NCBI RefSeq assembly: GCF_000003815.2
Contig: NC_049980.1
Location: forward strand, 11,685,631-11,749,630
Direction: 5' to 3'
DNA: 64,000 nt
Origin: Branchiostoma floridae
Lineage: Eukaryota > Chordata > Leptocardii > Amphioxiformes > Branchiostomatidae
In this document: positions 25,901-36,890 of the stretch, piece after piece
Layout of the letters: each line of letters begins with the position of its first letter
Numbering within the stretch: position 1 is the stretch's first letter
Notes under the pieces: generated by a model
Seen by the model: only the letters and a program-made list of their open reading frames with translations
The model's database searches: none
What the model was told of the DNA's origin: nothing
Translations under genes and position numbers: made by a program

Positions 25901-28900
25901 ATGTTATCTTTTAACTCTGCTTTGTACAATTTTGATAACTTTACATGCAGACCCCCTAAATGTATATCTAACATAAGAAGGACCCTTTTGTCACCTGCAA
26001 GCCTCATCAAAAGCTAGTTTGAGGAAGAGTGGCAGTGGGCAGGTGTGGAAGGCCTGCACCACCAGGTGAGTCTGCTCAGGTGTGAGTTTCCTGTGAGCCG
26101 CCTGCAGCCAGCCGCCCAGGATGTGGGTTACAGCATCCTCCTGCAGGGCAGGGATCTGCAGGAACAGCCCTGCATCCTTGATAGTTGCCTGGAAACAGAA
26201 TCATGATGCATCACGATTTATTAGTGCTACTCCTGGCAAAGCTCAGTAGTAAAGTCAGACTGGCATAACCCTACTGGCATCTGACCAAGCACAGGATATG
26301 GATGCCTTGAATGTCTCTAGAGGGCAGCACTGGTTAGAAAAGATAGGCAGCCGTATCAGAAAACGGCACATGCTTAGTGGTGGATTACACTCCTAAGCCT
26401 GGCCATGGAGACTGATTACAAATTACAGATTAGAAAAGAGCTGAAGTTTAAGATTGATTAAATTATTTACCAGCCTATTGAGGCCTAGATTAAATTATAT
26501 ACCAGCCTAACAATTTTGAAAAAAAATACACCATCAGTCACTAATGGAGATCTGTATAACCAAACCAAACCATCCCTCACCTGTAACTGTTGGAAACATC
26601 CATATTTCTGATCAGGAAGGGTGGACAGGATCATCTTGACATGAGGAGGGAGGGATTTGGGGAGCCACCCCAGCTGTCTGGCACCATCTATATTAAAGTA
26701 CAGTGACTTAAGATGGCATGCAGACTCTTACAGATTGCCATAATACAATACACTAAATTAAATGGAGATCTAAATAAAACAAACAAAACAGTTTACAAAT
26801 GGTACTACTAATGGTAAGAGTTGAAGACACATGTGAAACCATAACTGTCTGCCTTATACCTTGTGGGTCCAGCTGATCCAGAGAATCTAAAATGACAACC
26901 AATGGCTGCTCAGCAGTAGCTTTAGACAGGTATGCTGAGAAGGCTTCTCTTAGTTCCTGCAGGGTCTGTAAAAAGTTATATATACTGACATTCAATACTT
27001 AACATTGCATTCATATGGAGCACTGATTCCGTGGCACTGATGTAAATGACATGGCAGATCACAGACCTTGCTACTCAAGAATTTTGTATGGCCAATATAA
27101 ACATATTCATCTTTTAAAAACTGTCTAGAGTTGCTACAATAGTAAGAAACCTTTGTGCTACAAGTCTACACCCCCTTTCGACAAGAGGCTGTAACTGCTG
27201 AGTCAATAAGGATTTTTACGTTTTGTGTGTATTGATGTCTTTTAAATCATACTTTTACAAGTCAAGGGTTATAAAATGTAATTTTGGTTTGGTACAGTCA
27301 CTAAGAGATCACAGGGCTAGTGGAAAGAAAGCCATTGTGAAGGGTTGCCTGAGAAGCCCCATCTATGCAGAACTTAATAATGAGATCAGACAGCCGCGAG
27401 TGTTTACCTCTGGAACACGACTGTGATCCTTGTATATCATGTTGATCTGCTGACAGAGACTCAGTAACAGTCTGTGGATGGTGGTACTGTCAGGCGTGGT
27501 ACCCAGAAACCTCAGCAGTACCGCCCTCCCTCCCTCCATCTGGCTGGCTGTGTGTGCAGCCACTGCCATGACAGATGTCTTCCCACAGCCAGACTCACCA
27601 TGGATCACCAGAGGCTGACTGACTGCACTGTTGAGGTAGGACTCTATGTCCTGTTGAAGGAAAATATAAATTGTAATATTTGTAATGTTTCCTTTAAATA
27701 TATATCTATTAATAAAAATTCTCCTAGCAGCCCCTGCTATAAGGCTGGGATAGTATTAACTCCTGCTATCCCTTCATTGAATCAGATACAACTATCGCAT
27801 TTCAGCACCCTTAATATCAATAAGAAAAGTGTTGAAACTAAAAGGTGTAAGATCTTATTGTTACTCTACTTAAAGAAGGTATTTAAGCTGTAAAATATCA
27901 TCATCATATGTGATCTCTCCATTTCCTAATGACTGAGCCACGGCATTTTTCTGGTTCTAAAATTTCAAGGTTAGATTCGTCACATACCTTGATCGTGTCT
28001 TGTCTTCCATAGAACACCTTACTCCTGCTTTGGCTGAACAGGGCATGCTGGGATACTTCCTCAAACAGCAGGTTATTGACCTCTGACTGGGCGTGTTTGG
28101 AAATGGCATCCTCCACCATCTTCTTTATACTGGCCTCAAAGTCACTGCAGAACTGCTGTACATATTCTTCTTTCTCTTTTGTTTCAAATCCTAATTTAGT
28201 GAATATAAGGAAATGCTGGATTTTCATTTCATAATTCAAAGCACGACTAGAGGTGAGAAATATGAAAAAATACAAATTGTCATGGACAAATTATTGCATG
28301 AACTCACCATTCTTTCCCCAGGCTGTCTGATAGTTGTGGATGTTGTCTCTCGACAGCTTGCTCGGAATCCTCTTCTCTACTAACAGCTGCAGCAGGGCCT
28401 GGGCTTCAGTGTTGATTGCACCTGAGGTGGAGAACATACAATCATACAATTGTGTACATGTCAAGGTACAGTTCTCGCTGAATTACCAATTCTACTGTAG
28501 AGATTTAAATGGAATGTGTTAGAGTGGTCTCCCATTTATCAAATTAAAAGTTATTCTGTTGATCTTACGTAAGATGAATTTAACTTGAATCATTCTGGCT
28601 GTCTATTGATGGAAAATCTTTGTATTTATAGCCAACAACAAATATTTCTACTAGCAGAATTGGCAAAAAAACTAGTGAGACAGGTACCACTGATCTTTCT
28701 AGAAGTATGGATGTAGCATTTGGAAACTATAATGCCAGATCAATAAACTGAATACATTTGATTGATGTTCAACTGGTTCTTATTTTGCAATACATCCATT
28801 CAACTGAAATGTTCAAAAACTAGAACTATGGAAAGCCCTAACCACATCCATTTCCACCGTGAAGAAAATGGCTCTGTCCTTGGTGCTGAAATGATAATCA

Positions 28901-31900
28901 GGTAATCTACCAACCTCTGTAGGGGACGTAAACAAGCTGATTTGAAGTAAAGCACTAACCTGATTCATCAAGGTCAATGAACTTTGCAGCCATGTTGGAT
29001 TGGTCCTTCTTGGTGCTGTCTGCATCTAACCCAGAGATGGTCCTCCTGAACCACAGGCACTGCTGGTTTGGGGTCGTTGACTTCAGGAGGCCCTCCTCTA
29101 CCTCCAACTCTGTAACTGTAGAAGTTTCCTAAAGTCTCAAAGTCTTGTGTATCAAGAGAGACATTCACATGATGACAATACATACAAAACACACATGCAT
29201 ACACACACACTCACTCAAAAACACAAATTTAATGCATGTTTTATTCACATTTATCTATTAAAGCCAAAAGCTTATGAGAAAACCTCTCCTCAAAAGCATT
29301 GAATACATAATGCTCAATTGGTGTACAATCAAGCACGAAAACCTTTATATTTTTTTATAATCTGCACAATCAATAAAAGTATGAACAAAATCAAAATATA
29401 ATTACAGTTTATAAGTATTATGAAAATGAAGTAGAGTCATATAACTGTTACAGATTCCTTACTTGAGCAAACATATCTGTGCGCAGCCGAGGCAGACTGC
29501 AAGGTTTTCAGGGCAGCTTCCATCAGTATTGTGTGGAGAGTGGTGGATGTTTCCCACCAGGTCGTCTCTGCTTTACTACGCAGCTGCTCATTGGTCGGGT
29601 GGTTGTAGTCTGAAAGGAGGGCTGTGATTGGCTGAAGAATGTAGGTGGCAGGGATAGCATTCTCATCCTCCTGGTACCATCTACAGATTGAAAAGATTCA
29701 GAGATGTTACTGCCATAGCAAAATTTTTAAAGTTCACCTTAGAGTTGAAAACTTCATGAGATCATTCAAGGTCACTATATCTAATAACAATGTTGTTTCA
29801 AACTTAACCTGCACCCTGCTGCCTAACACTGTCACCAATAGAAATTTGGTAAAAAGAGCTACTTCAGCAGATGGAAGGGTAAAACACAATGTGAACATAA
29901 TTACTCAAACTTTAGGCATGGAATGATGTTACTCTAACAACAACTATTTTCTGCAGGTTTAACAAAATTGTTGTATAAAAGGCTGAAACATTCAGTTGTG
30001 TCAGTAAAATGAAAACTGGATATGAGAATTCTTGTACACAACCAAAATTAAACTTACTTTTTTTTTGTACAAGAATTCTCATATCCTATATTCTACCAAC
30101 CTGATGAAATTATTTTCGGGAAAAATGAAAACTAACTTCAAGAGAAGCTGTTGATCCTCCTTTCTGTTGACCCCTGCCAGGAGTGTGTTGAACTCTGCTG
30201 ACTCTACCTTAGGCTGGAGGGGCTGGTAGCCGTACTTGTGGGACAGGAGGGTCTATGTGGACAAATACACACAAATAGAACTTATCAGTTCAAGGTCAAT
30301 TCCAACAGGAGATCTGTATTTACAGAAAACATTTCTGTTGACTAGTGTTTATTAAAGAGAAAGGTAAGCCAACTGTTGGAACAAAACAAAACACTATTGT
30401 TTTCATTGAGTTGTAATGATTAAATAAAAACACAATATTTACCACAAAAGTGGGACCAGTGGAGACTTTTTGGCAGTTGTGGATTTCCTTCAGACACAAG
30501 TCCAACGTGGAGTGGTCGTTAGCTGCCTCTGAACGTATGCCCCATCTCATGTCCACAAGCTGCGATCCAACCAGCAAAATCATTTAGCTGCTTGTTTTAA
30601 CCTTTGTACTGTAATCTACACAGGACACTGTTACTACATTCTGTAGTAAAATACATAAAAGAGACATAGTAACTCGAGGTACTGCATTAAAAAAAATCTG
30701 TGGCACGTTTTGAATGTTCGACTTTGTCTTCATTCCTTAAATGTCCATTGACTTAACTTAAGCTATCTGATTCTTGTGAGAGAATGAAGCATATAATAAC
30801 TCACTTGCAGCTCATACCCCTTCTCCTGACAGAAGACCTTCAAACGAGGCACAGCGTGCTGCATCAGGGCATTCCGCTCATCTGCAGTGTCTACAGATTA
30901 GGCAAGGCAAATTGATAGCCGTCACACATACAGTGTCCTCCTGCTGTTTCTTTCAAACTACATTGTTGTAAGCACTAATTTCAAACTATATTGGCACTAA
31001 TGACCAAATGAAATAGAGGGACTAACAATGGCAAACATTATCATTATCAAACTTCATAACAAAGTTCTTTGTACACAACCAAATTGGTAACACCTAGTTA
31101 ACATTTTGGTGACAGTATGTCACCTTCTTCAAGGCAACAAAAACTGATATCACAACACCTGCCTGTAGCTACACCTGTGCAAAGTAAAACCAGTCAGTAA
31201 TGCCTTGAGAAAAGGTGCCTGAAGGTCACCAAAACATCAACTAGGTGTACAAAGACTGTTGTTAATAGCTTACATTATGTGACATAATAAAGAAACTTTT
31301 CTCCTACATGAGGAGTAGAAACATAATGTGAAGTTTGGATCTAAGAACTTTAAGACTGTATGCAGTTTGGACCTGTGAAAGTGGAGCTGAGAAAGACCCT
31401 GACTATCCTGGCTGTGGGGGGGATCTCCACGTCATGTCTGCCCTGGAACACCTGCTGGATCTGACTGGACCTGGACAGGAAAGGGAGGGGGGCAGGAGCT
31501 GGTGACTAATGGTCATCACTCTGAAGAAACTACTCTTCATAATAGGAAACTTGTAAATATTGAATTGCTTTTAGAAAGTGTGGTATACTATCAGGGGGCC
31601 TTTGTAATACTTTTTTTCACCAAGGACAGCATAAAGTGAACATGGCCATCATACCATTGGTAATAGTTTACAACACAAGAATGTTTCTATTTTTAATTAG
31701 CAAGTTACTGTATAATCTTTGTCTTATGTAAATAACTACTATACTGCACTAAGTACATACCGGTACAAAACTAACACTTCATTATGTTCTTGCAGTTAGT
31801 TCCACACTGCTTAAAAAGCTTAGCAACTGTCCAAGCTACCCAAGAATACCACTGACGAGAAATGAAATCTGGTCTATGTGGTCACTCTATACAGGAATCT

Positions 31901-33861
31901 TGATGCTTGATTACATTAAAAAAATGATCTCAAAGGACCACCAAAAAGTGGTTACATTGGCCAGTTAATCCTTATGTAGATGTCAATCATACATTTTTTA
32001 TTGTGTCCAGTGTTTACTGATTTTCCCCACAATACTCACAATGATGGTTTGAGTGTTGTGACTCCTTTAAACCTCATCCTGCGTCCAAAGCTCTGCATCT
32101 CCTCAGTACGGTACATTGCTGACAGCTTCTCAATGTGTTTCTGTAGCAGGGTCTTCAGCTCGGACCTCCTCTTATCGTCCATCTCCTGACTGTCCTGAGC
32201 CCTGGTGCCAGCATGGCTGGACAGCACTCGGCTCTCATTCTTAGTTTTGGCTACACCAAAATAAATGATTATGTCAACTTCATATTCACTATCAATGGAA
32301 GTTGGTGATTTGGTTGCTGTATATTTGTTTGCTCAATAGCTTAGCTTTAGACAATATCTAGATTTAATCAATGGGGTAGATTCTTGGTCAAAGGATGAAG
32401 AGAGCAGTAGATTAATGAAAAGAAATGAATTTGACAAATTGAGGGGTTGTGGTTGCTGTCAAGGGGTCCTCTCTCAAGAAAGTAATTTCTTTACCTTTAG
32501 TTTAGCTTAAGGTCTTAGAAGGCACTTGGAATGAATATAATAACATTGCACCAAGTAGTTTTTTTAACCTCCTTGATTGCACTGAAAAAGTACAGATTCT
32601 TAATTTTCAGGACGTGAACAAATAAATGGTACATTCCTGTGATCAGTATGATTGTCTGTTACAGCCAAACTTCCTCTGCATATTGCACTCATTTTTTTTA
32701 CTCACCACTGTTCCTTGGTGGGCCTGCATGGCTTGATATCTGTCTAGCATCTTTTGATGAAGCTGAATAAAAATGAAACAATACAGTGACAACATTTCAG
32801 CTGTAATACAAATACTTGTGCTTTTTGAGAAAATTATGATTAGCATGTTGATTATCAATCAAAATGTCAGATCCTGATAGATGACATTGTGACTCGTTAA
32901 GAAATCGATGATCATGGCTATCATAGCTTTATAATGCTTTAAATATCAGTAAAACATTTTACTTCACATCAATATGAATCAACCTTATTTCAAAACAATG
33001 TTGATTATAATATAATGTGTACAATGGAATGGAGGGAGGTACCTACTTGTCACATTGTTTCCCAACACTGGCAGTTTGTTCAGGTCTCTGTGGGTTCTTG
33101 TTTGGCCTCTGCAATGATAATAAAAGACTACAGTGTTGCTTCTTGTATACTCCCAGAGCAACTTCCTACAATGCCTTGTTAACATTACATGTTTAAAAAC
33201 TTTAATGCCAATCAGAAGACATGATATATAGTGCAAATACACTGCAGGTGGACATTTTTTGTTCATATAGAAATCAAACAGAAATTACTTTGTAGATGAC
33301 AAATTTGCTGACTCAAAAGTAGTTAAGGAAATAGGATTCATGTGTAAGAGTTGGCATATAGATGAAAGACAGACTGGCATGAATAACCAGAACATGACAC
33401 ATTATAAAGACTCACCTGTGTCAAAGTTTTGTAGAAAGCTGAACTTTCAATACAACATCACATGATAATGACAGACCAAATTTTCATCTGACTTCCTGAG
33501 TCTGAAATCTTGAGAATAACAGGGTACAGTTGTACAAAGGAAAGAAGGCTATACAGCTGTACAAAAGAAGAAAAAAAAATGATACTCACAGAGGTTGGAT
33601 TGTAAGGGCATCACCAAAAAGGCCACCTTTCTTTGTAGTAACGTTAGTAGTAGGTTTTCTTTGCCCCACTGGAGGTTTCCTCGCTCCTGCTACTCTGTTT
33701 GATCCTACAGGTGTTACAGAGGCCCGCGCCTCCTTCAGGATCTGACTGCTGGTTTCCTTCTCACTGGCAGGTGAGTAGAATGGACGGGGTCTGGTTTTGG
33801 CAGCAGGCATCCTGGCCATGCCCCTTCCTGCCCCATGACCCCCTCTCTGTCGACTGGTCAT
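13514..33861 (-). CDS. NWD1: NACHT and WD-repeat protein, NWD1-like (32 coding exons, ~1765 aa)
   Basis: STAND-type NTPase with a DUF4062-like N-terminal region, a NACHT domain and C-terminal WD40 repeats. Exons, 5' to 3': 33590-33861, 33047-33108, 32706-32762, 32040-32250, 31373-31470, 30805-30890, 30443-30559, 30137-30252, 29463-29680, 28960-29115, 28308-28421, 27988-28190, 27408-27650, 26860-26965, 26581-26687, 25995-26188, 25280-25416, 23205-23366, 22647-22787, 21377-21528, 21059-21126, 20487-20658, 19888-20059, 19267-19423, 18768-18901, 18194-18458, 17248-17945, 16734-16852, 15643-15826, 15110-15220, 14133-14302, 13514-13609. All junction phases agree and the sum is 1766 codons including TAG. 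The order and wording match vertebrate NWD1/NWD2: RVFLSSTFTD, VDMRWGIR, GESGCGKT, VVILDSLDQLD, SGLTESELEDVLS, LADYFLGSWGG, PPGGPLVHSM. NWD1 versus NWD2 orthology is not settled here. The basic N-terminal ~100 residues look unstructured. Confidence 0.93.
14590..16731. other. NWD1-like 3' introns
   Basis: Introns between exons 28-31 hold the hAT MITE at 16375-16710 and otherwise AT-rich sequence. No nested gene was recognised on either strand. Confidence 0.5.
16375..16710. mobile_element. hAT-type MITE, 336 bp, with 8-bp target duplication
   Basis: Ends CAGGGCTCTAGCCA and TGGCTAGAGCCCTG are perfect 14-bp inverted repeats, flanked by ACGTAATT at 16367-16374 and again at 16711-16718. The insertion sits 15-22 bases inside the intron after NWD1-like exon 28, whose donor GT is at 16733-16732. 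No transposase inside. Confidence 0.95.
16877..16908. repeat. (TA)n microsatellite
   Basis: About 16 uninterrupted TA units in the intron just upstream of NWD1-like exon 28. Confidence 0.95.
17151..17229. mobile_element. Short relative of the TACTGTAAATGCA MITE
   Basis: Starts TACTGTAAAT and ends GCATTTACAGTA, with GTTCGTGGTAG inside, like a 79-bp decayed copy of the element at 10680-10891. Its edge is 18 bases from the donor of NWD1-like exon 27. Confidence 0.65.
21740..22540. repeat. Six-copy irregular tandem repeat in an NWD1-like intron
   Basis: The motif GTCCTTGGTGCTGAAATGAT and variants start at about 21767, 21897, 22042, 22192, 22320 and 22462. Units are 128-150 bp, each followed by a CTACCAACTTCATAAAG-like stretch and an AAGCTGATTG-like stretch. 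A solo copy lies at 28868-28945 in another intron of the same gene. Confidence 0.85.
23418..25188. mobile_element. 1.77-kb TIR DNA transposon, nonautonomous, TAA target duplication
   Basis: Long inverted ends start CACTACCACTGGCCGTTACG. They run for about 46 bases with a single mismatch, left arm from 23418, right arm ending 25188. TAA flanks both sides (23415-23417, 25189-25191). TAA duplication suggests the PIF/Harbinger superfamily, tentatively. No transposase reading frame was found. The interior includes a CpG-rich promoter-like block (24320-24540) and a direct repeat of GGCGGGCAGTCTTC at about 24803 and 24899. It lies in the intron between NWD1-like exons 17 and 18. Confidence 0.9.
24393..24538 (+). 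promoter_or_regulatory. Promoter-like block with ATG exon inside the TIR element
   Basis: A CCAAT box (GACCAATCAGAGCG, from about 24391), an E-box-like GTCACGTGCACGTC, and an ATG at 24502 in good Kozak context (GTCATGGCGG). The ATG opens the peptide MAAGVDLAPYLTG and meets a GT donor (GACTG/GTAAAA) near 24540. This looks like a captured promoter and first exon. I do not recognise the source gene. Confidence 0.4.
25995..27650 (-). other. NWD1-like: NACHT NTPase domain
   Basis: Exon 13 has the Walker A loop G588-T595 (GESGCGKT). Exon 14 has Walker B, LVVILDSLDQLD, with D678 and an acidic residue at 681. Exon 15 has the sensor-like strand HVKMILSTLPD, as in vertebrate NWD proteins. Catalytic-looking residues are present, so NTP binding and hydrolysis are plausible. 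Exons 16-20 form the helical region after NACHT. Confidence 0.87.
28868..28945. repeat. Solo copy of the 21.7-22.5 kb repeat unit
   Basis: Reads GGCTCTGTCCTTGGTGCTGA, then TGATAATCAGG, TCTACCAAC and AAGCTGATTTG, in the same order as the tandem units 6 kb away in another intron. Confidence 0.8.
28960..31470 (-). other. NWD1-like: DUF4062-like N-terminal region
   Basis: Exons 5-10 encode RIVRVFLSSTFTD (about residues 221-234), then a helical stretch ending FCQEKGYELQ, then LVDMRWGIRSEAANDHST and CLKEIHNCQ, then LLSHKYGYQPLQPKVESAEF and KWYQEDENAIPATYILQP. This order matches the N-terminal module of vertebrate NWD proteins, thought to be a TIR-like/Rossmann interaction fold. Confidence 0.82.
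30018..30086. repeat. Perfect 21-bp inverted repeat, 27-base spacer
   Basis: Arms 30018-30038 and 30066-30086 are exact reverse complements; the left arm begins GGATATGAGAATTCTTGTAC. The spacer ends in poly-T. It lies in the intron between NWD1-like exons 8 and 9. Confidence 0.9.
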
Positions 33862-33871
33862 TGCTCACTGG

Positions 33872-33877
33872 TCACAT
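33872..33877 (-). promoter_or_regulatory. Start-stop upstream ORF (ATG TGA) before the NWD1-like start
   Basis: The exon that carries the NWD1-like start begins after an acceptor (TTTTCCAG, exon from 33881). It reads CACCATGTGACCAGTGAGCA and then the main ATG at 33861. The ATGTGA has a good context (ACC before it), making a minimal uORF 10 bases upstream of the main start. It is likely to lower or regulate translation (inference). Confidence 0.6.
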
Positions 33878-35095
33878 GGTGCTGGAAAATAACATACAAT
33901 AAGGACCAAGGAGCTACTAGTACATGTGACTCTGAAAAAAATAACTTACACTTCAAGAAAGAAAACAGATATGTGGTAATAAGATTTGTAAAAGTCCTTG
34001 GGAAAAGACAAAGTTAGACTGCATAGTAACTACATTAAAACTATGCCAGTTTGCCACCCCTGGACAATGCCAGATCAACAATATCGATATTGCAAATGAA
34101 TAATAAAGTTTAATCAGTGTTGAAACAATTCCATGAGAATTCAGGTGTAAATTTAAAAAAAAAATGGACAGGACTTTTGCGCTTTCCTTAAAACGGCACT
34201 GGCACAGAATTTATGTAAGAGTAAATTGTTTAACCTTGAATCTCTATAGGTATTTTTCTGGTGATTATAAAATCATATTGAGTTTAAAGGGTGAAGTTGG
34301 ATCATGTCCAGAAAGCTGAAAGGTGGACAACACATTCTTGCCACACAAAAACAGCTTTCCAGTCTAGTGCACCTGTGCTGTTGACTTATCTGTCGCCCCT
34401 TTGTTATGTCTTATGTACAATGGTAATGAGCTGTGTCTTCCACATTCACTTCATACCTAGTTTCATCAACCAACCCAAACTACTTCAAGGTGTTATTCAT
34501 CTTCATCATTTTCTATCGTATACATAGTCAATATATTCAGCACACGACAAATGAAACTCCTTGTGATATAATTTGGCTTACCTTAAAAATTAACTCATAG
34601 AAACTGACAACAAAAGCTGCTCTCACTGTATTAGAGGGTTGCTATAGCAAGTGGGTCAACACTCTCCCCAGGGACAACAGGCTATTTAAGGAAGGTGATC
34701 GAACAAAGACTGATTGACCCCTTGGCTGGGTTGGTCAAAGTGCAATTATCTAAAGGTGTGTCCATGTACCTGTAAATACAGGGGCTTCACTAGTGCTTTA
34801 AGATACGCTCAGTGTGCCTGACTTTGTACAGAACACTTACAATTACTGACTTTCTCTGTATTAACTTAATTAAGAAATGAGGAGCCAAAACCTAAACGTC
34901 CTCTTTAAACCATAACATAAATCACATCCAGAAAAGTTCTAATGCAACGTTACTACAGACTCGTGGAAACCAAGTGGTATAGGGTCTGGTCATATCATAG
35001 CATTACTGGGGTGTACATCATTTAACTGTTCAACTGTTGTAACAAAAATTAGTATTAGTACTATTACGAAGTTCCTAATAACCCCCTCACATTAG

Positions 35096-35195
35096 NNNNN
35101 NNNNNNNNNNNNNNNNNNNNNNNNNNNNNNNNNNNNNNNNNNNNNNNNNNNNNNNNNNNNNNNNNNNNNNNNNNNNNNNNNNNNNNNNNNNNNNN
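35096..35195. other. Assembly gap, 100 N
   Basis: Run of 100 N upstream of the NWD1-like gene, 250 bases from its candidate first exon. Confidence 0.99.
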
Positions 35196-35451
35196 CTCTA
35201 TGGCGTAACTCTGTATGCCACCGAGGCCTACGGATATGAAACTCTGCCGCTTTGTCGGCATCAGGGTCATGCCTCCTCGTAATTTAGAGCTCTCAGACTC
35301 GTCGTCCGATTGATTTTCGCCTAATGTGAGTATAAAGAACTACGATACCGCCCCCCCCCCCCCGCTCCCCAATCGTGGCACTCAGTTCTCGTTAACTTCA
35401 CAACCTAAATCAAGAGTTATCGAGCAAAATTTAAATACTCAAGAAACTTAC

Positions 35452-35590
35452 CTCATATAAATTTTTGTTAAGCGGCGTGTGGTTTCTTCGTCTTTGATAA
35501 AATGCAAATCTAGGACGCCACAGGTTGCCAAGCAAGATCTGTTGTCAGCCCGTCCTCCATATTGGACGAGTACACTATGGATGGAGGGGA
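35452..35590 (-). other. Candidate noncoding first exon of the NWD1-like gene
   Basis: A strong donor (ATGAG/GTAAGTTT) at 35452/35451 follows a more GC-balanced, CpG-containing stretch up to about 35590. The coding exon at 33881 has its own acceptor, so an upstream untranslated exon is required, and this is the best candidate. The 5' boundary is unknown. Confidence 0.4.
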
Positions 35591-35699
35591 CTTACAGGCC
35601 ACATCATGTAAATATAATGGGTGACATCAAATCTAATGCAATAGCCAATATAGAGAGTTCGCGGTATTAGTACTAAGTACTACTCACTCTGGAAGCCTG

Positions 35700-36890
35700 A
35701 TGTCACGGATTTCAGTTTTTGAATTGCTACCAAGAGACCTTTCCAATGATACCATGGTTTGCCTATTTCAAACGCTTTTCAAAAATGCTCCTTTTAGGTC
35801 GCGGTTTACAGGGACTTAACTTTAAACACTCATAACTCGACAACAACGAACGCAATCTGAAAACGGATTTAAGTTTTTGAATTACTACCAAGACACCTTT
35901 CCAATGATACCATGGTTTGCCTATTTCAAACGCTTTTCAAAAATGCCCCTTTTAGGTCGCGGTTACAGGGACTTAAATCTAAACACTCATAACTCGCAAA
36001 CAACGAAAGTAATCTGAAAGCGGATTTCAGTTTTTGAATTGCTACCAAGACACCTTTACCATGGTTTGCCTTTTTCAAACGCTTTTCAAAAATGCTTAAT
36101 TTAGGTCGCGGTTACAGGGACTTAACTTTAAACACTCATAACTCGACAACAACGAACGCAATCTGAAAACGGATTTCAGTTTTTGAATTGCTACCGAGAG
36201 ACATTTCCAATGATACCATGGTTTGCCTATTTCAAACGCTTTTCAAAAATGCCCCTTTTAGGTCGCGGTTACACTGGGACTTAACTTTAAGCACTCATAA
36301 CTCGCCAACAACGAACGCAATCTGAAAACAGATATCAGTTTTTGAATCGCTACTAAAAGGCCTTTCAGATGATACCATGGTTTGCCTATTTCAAACGCTT
36401 TTCAAAAATGCTCATTTTCGGTCGCGGTTACAGGGACTTAACTTTAAACACTCCTAACTCGCCAACAACGAACGCAACCTGAAAACGGATTTCAGTTTTT
36501 GAATTGTTACCAAGAGACTTTTCCAATGATACCATGGTTTGCCTATTTCAAACGCTTTTCAAAAATGCTCATTTTCGGTCGCGGTTACAGGGACTTAACT
36601 TTAAACACTCATAACTCGCCAACAACAAACGCAATCTGAAAACAGATTTCAGTTTTTGAATCGCTACTAAAAGGCCTTTCAGATGATACCATGGTTTGCC
36701 TATTTCGAAACCTTGTCAAAAATGCTAATTTTCGGTCGCGGTTAACGTTACAGGGACTTTTTAAACACTCATAACTCGCCAACAACGAACGCAATCTGAA
36801 AACGGACTTCAGTTTTTGAATTGCTATCAAAGACTTTTCCAATGATACCATGGTTTGCCTATTTCAAACGCTTTTCATTTTAAATGAGGG
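35700..36890. repeat. Eight-copy 157-158 bp satellite
   Basis: CCATGGTTTGCC recurs at 35752, 35910, 36059, 36217, 36375, 36532, 36689 and 36848 (steps 158, 149, 158, 158, 157, 157, 159). The short step is a 9-base deletion in copy 3. Each unit also has ACTCATAACTCG, AACAACGAACGCAATCTGAA and GGTCGCGGTTACAGGGACTT. Copies 5 and 7 share a variant (GCTACTAAAAGGCCTTTCAG), so 5-6 and 7-8 look like one duplicated dimer. Confidence 0.95.

Noticed and set aside
26860-27650. APAF1- or NLR-type receptor instead of NWD1-like
   Set aside because: No CARD, death or LRR domain; the DUF4062-like start and the blocks SGLTESELEDVLS and PPGGPL follow NWD1 and NWD2.
36609-36851. 80-codon minus frame with a repeated peptide
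   Set aside because: It lies inside the 157-bp satellite; unit length is not a multiple of 3 and the frame breaks in other units.
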